Below, piece by piece: positions 59,906 through 64,000 of a DNA stretch of 64,000 nt. Both the position numbers and the translations under genes were made by a program. Positions within the stretch are counted from its first letter, which is position 1; each line of letters starts with the position of its first letter. Source of the stretch: Duganella sp. BJB476 (GTDB taxonomy: Bacteria > Pseudomonadota > Gammaproteobacteria > Burkholderiales > Burkholderiaceae_D); the NCBI RefSeq assembly GCF_003416895.1, contig NZ_QVIO01000004.1, positions 620,001 through 684,000 of the forward strand, given 5' to 3'. The notes beneath the pieces were generated by a model. The model was not told where the DNA came from, made no database searches, and was given only the letters and a program-made list of their open reading frames with translations.

Positions 59906-60535
59906 TCAGGTTTTGTCGGAGGCTTCCACCGCCCGCACGTCCAGCATCGCAATCACCAGATCGTCCGCTGTCAGCAGCGTCTTCGCCGGGAAGCCATCCT
60001 CCAGCGCCACCACGGCGCCGCCGGCAATCTTCTCGTTGCCGCCTGGTGAGTTCGGCATGAAGGCGAACTGCGGGAATTTGGTCTTGCCATGCTGGGCGAT
60101 GTCGCGCAGGGTGCGCGGGGCGGCGCGCAACAGGCCGTTGCGGACGTGACGCTGGCGCTCTTCGTTGCGCTCTTTCACCAGCGCCGTCAGGCGTTCAACT
60201 TCCTTATGCAGGCGGTCTGACTCGGCTTGCAGATTGCGCAGGTCGTCGTCGCTGAGCGCGTCTTCCCACTGCGTCAGTTTCAGCAGGCCGCGCTTGTGCA
60301 GCGCTTGCCGTTGCAGGTCCAGGTCGACCGTGGACAGGCGCAGTTGATGCGCTTCCAGATCCTGCTGTTCGTTCACGTCGCCGTTGGCGCGATGCCATTT
60401 GTCGCTGAAGTCGAACACCAGCCCGTCGAAGTAGAAATACATCGGCAGGCCTTGTTCGATCAGCTGGCTGGAGGTCTTGTTCCAACGGCTGGCCAGTTCG
60501 GCCAGCGTCAGGGTGATAGGTTCGATGATGGGCAT
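59906..60535 (-). CDS. Hypothetical protein with N-terminal helix-turn-helix-like motif and coiled coil
   Basis: 209 residues, family not recognised. Residues 8-30 (LTLAELASRWNKTSSQLIEQ) look like the excisionase/MerR-like helix-turn-helix often found at the head of accessory proteins, followed by a beta hairpin (LPMYFYFDGLVFDF). Residues about 85-130 form a charged coiled coil (LQAESDRLHKEVERLTALV), and the C-terminal 70 residues are globular. It is upstream of the S10 gene on the same strand but 70 bases apart. It could be a DNA-binding adaptor. Confidence 0.7.
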   Translation of the reverse strand: MPIIEPITLTLAELASRWNKTSSQLIEQGLPMYFYFDGLVFDFSDKWHRANGDVNEQQDLEAHQLRLSTVDLDLQRQALHKRGLLKLTQWEDALSDDDLRNLQAESDRLHKEVERLTALVKERNEERQRHVRNGLLRAAPRTLRDIAQHGKTKFPQFAFMPNSPGGNEKIAGGAVVALEDGFPAKTLLTADDLVIAMLDVRAVEASDKT

Positions 60536-60589
60536 TGTTGTCGCGAGTAGAATCCAATCCGGGATTTTCTCACAGACGCCGTCCGGCCA

Positions 60590-60958
60590 TCACTTAATCA
60601 GCTTGCTGCTTTTGACGAACAGCAGCCGCTCGTTCTCGTCCGGGCCGGCGATGCGCTTGCCGTTACGTTCGGTGGCGACAGACAGTTCGACTTTTTTGCC
60701 GATTAGCGCAGGGCGCAGGGTGACCCCTTCGCCGTTCCTGGCGGGCTCGAACCAGTCGCCGCATTGGCCATCGCAGTAGGCGTCGATTGGCGCGTTGTCG
60801 CGACTGAGCACGGAAACGCTCACATCATCAATGCCACCTCCGCTCATCAGCCTGCCGGTCAGCTTTCTCGTTGGCGGCTGGGTGGGCGATAGGGCGCTGA
60901 CGCTGAATGCGGCCAGCAGCAGGGATGCCAGTAGCAATGTTTTTTTCAGGGACGCCAT
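60590..60958 (-). CDS. Small exported protein of unknown function
   Basis: 122 residues. A signal peptide (LLLASLLLAAFSVSALS) covers about 1-23. The mature part has two close cysteines (DAYCDGQCGDWFEP) and a conserved-looking second half (GEGVTLRPALIGKKVELSV, then RIAGPDENERLLFV), suggesting a small beta-rich domain. Its ATG overlaps the stop of the DUF3304 gene (ATGA), so the two are translationally coupled and may act together. No function is known to me. Confidence 0.75.
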   Translation of the reverse strand: MASLKKTLLLASLLLAAFSVSALSPTQPPTRKLTGRLMSGGGIDDVSVSVLSRDNAPIDAYCDGQCGDWFEPARNGEGVTLRPALIGKKVELSVATERNGKRIAGPDENERLLFVKSSKLIK

Positions 60959-62010
60959 CAATGCACCTCCCTGGACTGCGATTGCGCTTCCATTTCGCAT
61001 TCCTTGCGCGCCTGCTTGCAGGCGTACAGCACCTCCATGTAGCGCGCTTCTTGCCGCAGTCCCAGCAGGGGTTCGCGGAATTCGCTGGCCGCGTCGGCTG
61101 GCATTTTCTGCAACTGATGGGACAGGTCGGCGACCTTTTCCCTGATGCGCCTTAACTTGGCGGCCTTGATGACGGCTAGTTCCGCCGGCGGCGGCGCCGG
61201 CATGGCGCGCTGCCGGTCGTCCTCCTCGTAGCCATTCGGGAAGCTGATCTCCACGCGACCGTCCGGCTGCACCGCGACCCACAGGTTGCGCGGGCTGTCG
61301 TACTTCGGCACGGCCAGCGGCATGATTTTCTGCTTGCCATCGGCGCGGTACTCGACGTTGACGCGCAACGACGGTTTCCACTCGGCCGGCAGGTAGAAGC
61401 AGCAATTCGGCACGCTGGTCATGTAGCCGTTCAACGGATCGGTGTCGACCGCGTTGTTTTTGTTGGCCGGGTCGCTCAGGCCGATCTGGATCTGTTTGGC
61501 GCTGTAGTTCAGGGTGCTGACCGCGATCTTTTGATCGCTGTCCAGTGCGCTGTAATCGTTCGCCGCGCGTTCGCCGCGCTCTCTGTGGTCGGTGATCAGC
61601 GGACGCCGCTTCATTTCCACCGTCCCCAGCCGAACCATCTGCGCAAGGTATTCGGTGTCGGATCTGCCCGCGCGGGAAAATGCGCCGGCGGGCAAGTGAT
61701 ACAGCGAACCGAGCTCGTCGACGGCCAGCGTGACCACCCGCGGATCGTGAGGGAAGGGGCCAGGCATCGCCCACTGCTGGGCTGGCTCACCCACCTTGCC
61801 GTCGAACGGCCCGGACCAGCGTTCTCCGCGGATGAACACGGTATAACCATCATCCAGAAATTTGCGAATTTTCAGCAAATCCACCTCCACGCCGGTGCGC
61901 GGGTCGATGGTCGAGTAGATGCCGGTGAAAGGATCGCCATCGGCCGATTGGCCGATGGCGGGCATCGTGAGGCTCAGGCAGCTGGTGGCGATGGCGAGCA
62001 GGGTTTTCAT
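60958..62010 (-). CDS. DUF3304-domain exported protein
   Basis: 350 residues with a signal peptide (about 1-20). A middle region at about 155-225 matches the DUF3304 pattern: STLNYSAKQIQIGLSD, then a pair of cysteines in VPNCCFYLPAEWKPSLRVNV. DUF3304 proteins are often found beside type VI secretion effectors, but no VgrG, Hcp or effector gene is in the window. The N-terminal 130 residues and the C-terminal helical part (RRIREKVADLSHQLQKM) are not recognised. It is the first of a coupled two-gene unit. Confidence 0.72.
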   Translation of the reverse strand: MKTLLAIATSCLSLTMPAIGQSADGDPFTGIYSTIDPRTGVEVDLLKIRKFLDDGYTVFIRGERWSGPFDGKVGEPAQQWAMPGPFPHDPRVVTLAVDELGSLYHLPAGAFSRAGRSDTEYLAQMVRLGTVEMKRRPLITDHRERGERAANDYSALDSDQKIAVSTLNYSAKQIQIGLSDPANKNNAVDTDPLNGYMTSVPNCCFYLPAEWKPSLRVNVEYRADGKQKIMPLAVPKYDSPRNLWVAVQPDGRVEISFPNGYEEDDRQRAMPAPPPAELAVIKAAKLRRIREKVADLSHQLQKMPADAASEFREPLLGLRQEARYMEVLYACKQARKECEMEAQSQSREVH

Positions 62011-62075
62011 GGCGTTCCGGTGTGAGGTGTATATATTGCAATATTACTCCTTCGCTACGAGAACGGCCGCACGCC

Positions 62076-62963
62076 TCAGCCCAGCCGTTTGCGCATGAAG
62101 ATGGTGGCCTGCGGATTGTCGTTGTAGCGCTCGCAGCGTTCGTAGCCCAGCTGTTCGTACAGCCTGATCGCCACGTGCAGGTCGTCCTTGGTGTCCAGGT
62201 AGACGGCGTTGTAGCCGGCTTGCGCGGCGTGACTTTCCAGCGCCTGCATCAGCGCTTCGGCCAGGCCGCGCCGGCGGAAACGGTCGACCACATACAAGCG
62301 CTTGCACTCGGTCGCGCCGGCCACTTCCGACAGCGCACGCGTGGCCACGCAGGCGGCCGGCACACCGTCCACATAGGCGATCCACATGGCCGAGCTGGCA
62401 TCGTTGAGGAAGGCGCGGATGGCATCGTCGTCATCGCGCAGCACGACGTTGATCAGGTCGAAATACTCGTGCAGCAGATGGCGCGCATCGTCGAGCTGGG
62501 CGGCGGTGGCGCGCACCACGCGCGTGGCCGGGCTCGACAGGATGTGCTGCATCTTGCGCATCGCGTCCAGCAATTCCGTGCGCTGCGATTCGCCCAGTTG
62601 GCCCAGCATGCGCACCGTTTCCGCCGAGACGCGATGGTTGATGTCGGCAATGACGGCCTGACCCGCGTCGGTCAGGCTCAGCAGCGTTGCGCGCTTGTCC
62701 TGTTCCGAGCGCACGCCGCTGATCAGGCCGCGCTCGCTGAGCGAACGCACCAGGCGGCTCATGTAGCCGGCGTCCAGGCCCAGCTTGTTGCGCAGATGAT
62801 TTGCCGTGCAGCCGGGATTCATCGATAGTTCGTACATGATGCGGCCTTCGCTGAGCGAATAGTCCGTGTCCAGGTAGCGCCCGCGCAGCAGGCCCAGGTG
62901 GACTGTGTAGTAGCGGTTGAACTGACGCACGACGTCGGCTTGCTGTTGCATGTCCTGATGCAT
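62076..62963 (-). CDS. MarR-GNAT fusion regulator/acetyltransferase
   Basis: 295 residues. Residues about 1-140 are a MarR-type winged helix (SLSEGRIMYELSMNPGCTAN and GLDAGYMSRLVRSLSERGLI), and about 150-295 are a GNAT acetyltransferase with the acetyl-CoA motif RFRRRGLAEALMQALE. The fused layout is known in many soil proteobacteria. The substrate and the signal are unknown. The ATG at 62963 has AGGAGA six bases before it, whereas the frame beginning at 63032 has none. It is divergent from the DUF5710 gene. Confidence 0.9.
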   Translation of the reverse strand: MHQDMQQQADVVRQFNRYYTVHLGLLRGRYLDTDYSLSEGRIMYELSMNPGCTANHLRNKLGLDAGYMSRLVRSLSERGLISGVRSEQDKRATLLSLTDAGQAVIADINHRVSAETVRMLGQLGESQRTELLDAMRKMQHILSSPATRVVRATAAQLDDARHLLHEYFDLINVVLRDDDDAIRAFLNDASSAMWIAYVDGVPAACVATRALSEVAGATECKRLYVVDRFRRRGLAEALMQALESHAAQAGYNAVYLDTKDDLHVAIRLYEQLGYERCERYNDNPQATIFMRKRLG

Positions 62964-63067
62964 GGCTTTCTCCTGATGCTTGCTTTTGGCAACTATATCG
63001 GCGAAGGGCGGTGCAGTCAACCGGACGTGCATGTAAAATGACAGCTTCCATTAGCGGAGTAGCGACG

Positions 63068-63430
63068 ATGATGTTTTTAAAAGTTCCGTTTGCGGAAAAA
63101 GACGAAGCCAAGGCCCTGGGTGCGCGCTGGAATGGCGAGCGCAAGTCGTGGTACGTTCCCGACGGTAAGCCGACCGAACCCTTCGAGCGCTGGCTGGCCC
63201 CAGGCGGCGCCGATTTTGTGCCGGCCAAGGCCTCGGTGGCGCCGAAAGCCAAGCCGCTGTCGGTCGATTCGTACGTCGGCAAGTCGGTGGTGGGCAAGTT
63301 CTACCAGGAATTGCCGCACGACTGTAATCCGTTCGAGGCATGCCCGGTGTGCGCGCCGGTGCTCGCCAGTTCTGGCTGGCAAGCCGCCCACGACAGCGTC
63401 GACCAGATGTTGTCGGCGCTGCGCGCCTGA
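63068..63430 (+). CDS. DUF5710-domain protein with cysteine-rich tail
   Basis: 120 residues. The first 45 are a DUF5710 domain (LKVPFAEKDEAKALGARWNG, then KSWYVPDG), a small module seen in plasmid primases and DNA-processing proteins and thought to bind nucleic acid or other proteins. A linker follows, then a second part with cysteines in a C-x5-C-x2-C pattern (DCNPFEACPVC), possibly a metal site. The ATG at 63068 has GGAG eight bases before it. It ends 11 bases before the methyltransferase gene on the same strand. Confidence 0.78.
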   Translation: MMFLKVPFAEKDEAKALGARWNGERKSWYVPDGKPTEPFERWLAPGGADFVPAKASVAPKAKPLSVDSYVGKSVVGKFYQELPHDCNPFEACPVCAPVLASSGWQAAHDSVDQMLSALRA

Positions 63431-63441
63431 TTCGCAAGGCC

Positions 63442-64000
63442 ATGCAGAGCCCGCCGGTTTTTCGCACCCAGGACGCGGCGAACCGGCCGGTCGCCAGCTT
63501 CCAGCATCCCGATGATGTGTTCGAGACCTTGTTTCAAAGCATACAGGGCGGCGAACAGCATGTGCGGCCGCCGCTGGAGCTGAAGCCCGACTCTCCCTTC
63601 CTCAGGTTTATCGAAGTCGGCTACGCGTTGCGCGCCTGCCTGGAAGACAAGTCGCGCCGCGATTATCTTTTGCAACGCTTGCGTCCGCACCTGAGCGTGA
63701 TCACCGGCACCTTGCCGGCGGGTTTGCTGCCGCACGGAATGTTGCCGCGTGTGGCGGCGCTGCCCGGCTTTCGTTCGCTGGAGCAGATCGGCGACGCGGA
63801 AGTGCGGGCCTGGCTGGTGGAGGACGGCGGCCTGATCTACGGCGAGTTCCGGCGCTACGAACTGGACAATTACTTCGACGCGATCGCCGCGTCCATCCGC
63901 CCTGGCGGCGTGATGGTCGATCTGGGCAGCGGGCTGGGCAAAGTGGTGATGTCGGCGGCGCTGGCGTTTCCATTCCAGCGCTGCATAGGTGTCGAGTTGA
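63442..64000 (+). CDS. Class I SAM-dependent methyltransferase, N-terminal part (runs off the window)
   Basis: At least 186 residues are visible; the 3' end is outside the window. The ATG at 63442 gives MQSPPVFRTQDAANRPVASF, and the frame stays open to base 64000. Motif I is MVDLGSGLGKVVMSAA near residue 160, and motif II GVEL closes the visible part. The preceding EFRRYELDNYFDAIAASI segment is like the region before the SAM fold in DOT1-type and related methyltransferases. The substrate is unknown. It follows the DUF5710 gene closely, so the two are probably co-transcribed. Confidence 0.7.
   Translation, partial: MQSPPVFRTQDAANRPVASFQHPDDVFETLFQSIQGGEQHVRPPLELKPDSPFLRFIEVGYALRACLEDKSRRDYLLQRLRPHLSVITGTLPAGLLPHGMLPRVAALPGFRSLEQIGDAEVRAWLVEDGGLIYGEFRRYELDNYFDAIAASIRPGGVMVDLGSGLGKVVMSAALAFPFQRCIGVEL

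Overview
The window is GC-rich, tightly packed chromosomal DNA from a betaproteobacterium of the Burkholderiales, most likely Oxalobacteraceae (Massilia/Duganella/Janthinobacterium type). The main evidence is the macromolecular-synthesis block rpsU-yqeY-dnaG-rpoD followed by tRNA-Ile(CAU), a MutL that carries its own endonuclease motif, and the overall style of the housekeeping genes. The family-level placement is inference. There is no prophage, insertion sequence, CRISPR array or rRNA. Most of the window is core genome with small accessory stretches.

Layout. 1-1165: tail of an MFS transporter and a LacI-type regulator. 1169-1256: a perfect 40-bp palindromic repeat. 1264-6656: a five-gene trans-4-hydroxy-L-proline catabolic operon (- strand) with a divergent PAS-AraC regulator. 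6662-12211: a MASE1-GGDEF cyclase, an AlkB-like di-iron hydroxylase with a divergent AraC regulator, a SorAB-like sulfite dehydrogenase pair and tRNA-Met. 12358-24260: miaA, mutL, a cyclophilin, a DedA protein, an alpha-carbonic anhydrase, the tsaE-amiC-mutarotase operon, queG and a DUF885 peptidase. 24270-24353: a second copy of the palindromic repeat. 24358-30186: a DctS/DctR-like two-component system and a TRAP dicarboxylate transporter whose DctP gene is convergent with dctQM. 30187-30781: an AT-richer gap holding a probable unannotated small RNA with a strong terminator. 30782-47197: ogt-xerD, an RND efflux pair, two more c-di-GMP proteins, ybaK, plsY, a FrnE-like thioredoxin-fold protein, a DUF427/ATPase/YdjM group, and an SDR with a divergent LysR regulator. 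47331-52430: a 61-residue membrane microprotein, tsaD, a NirD-like orphan, aroG, ybiB and a YhiN-type flavoprotein. 52625-58231: rpsU, yqeY, dnaG, rpoD and tRNA-Ile(CAU). 58277-64000: an S10 carboxypeptidase, three poorly known genes including a DUF3304 protein, a MarR-GNAT fusion, a DUF5710 protein and a truncated methyltransferase.

Functional links. The hydroxyproline genes form a nearly complete import-independent pathway (epimerase, three-part dehydrogenase, deaminase); only the last enzyme, 2-oxoglutarate semialdehyde dehydrogenase, is absent here. DctS/DctR probably controls the adjacent TRAP uptake genes. TsaE and TsaD, both needed for t6A, and MiaA and QueG make tRNA modification a recurring theme; the two tRNAs present both have CAU anticodons but are probably Met and Ile2. 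Three proteins that make c-di-GMP, all with inhibitory I-sites, lie within 36 kb.

The least explained items are the twin palindromes at 1169 and 24270, the orphan terminator and structured RNA candidate at 30410-30651, the microprotein at 47331 whose C-terminus looks like a signal peptide, and the long rpoD leader.
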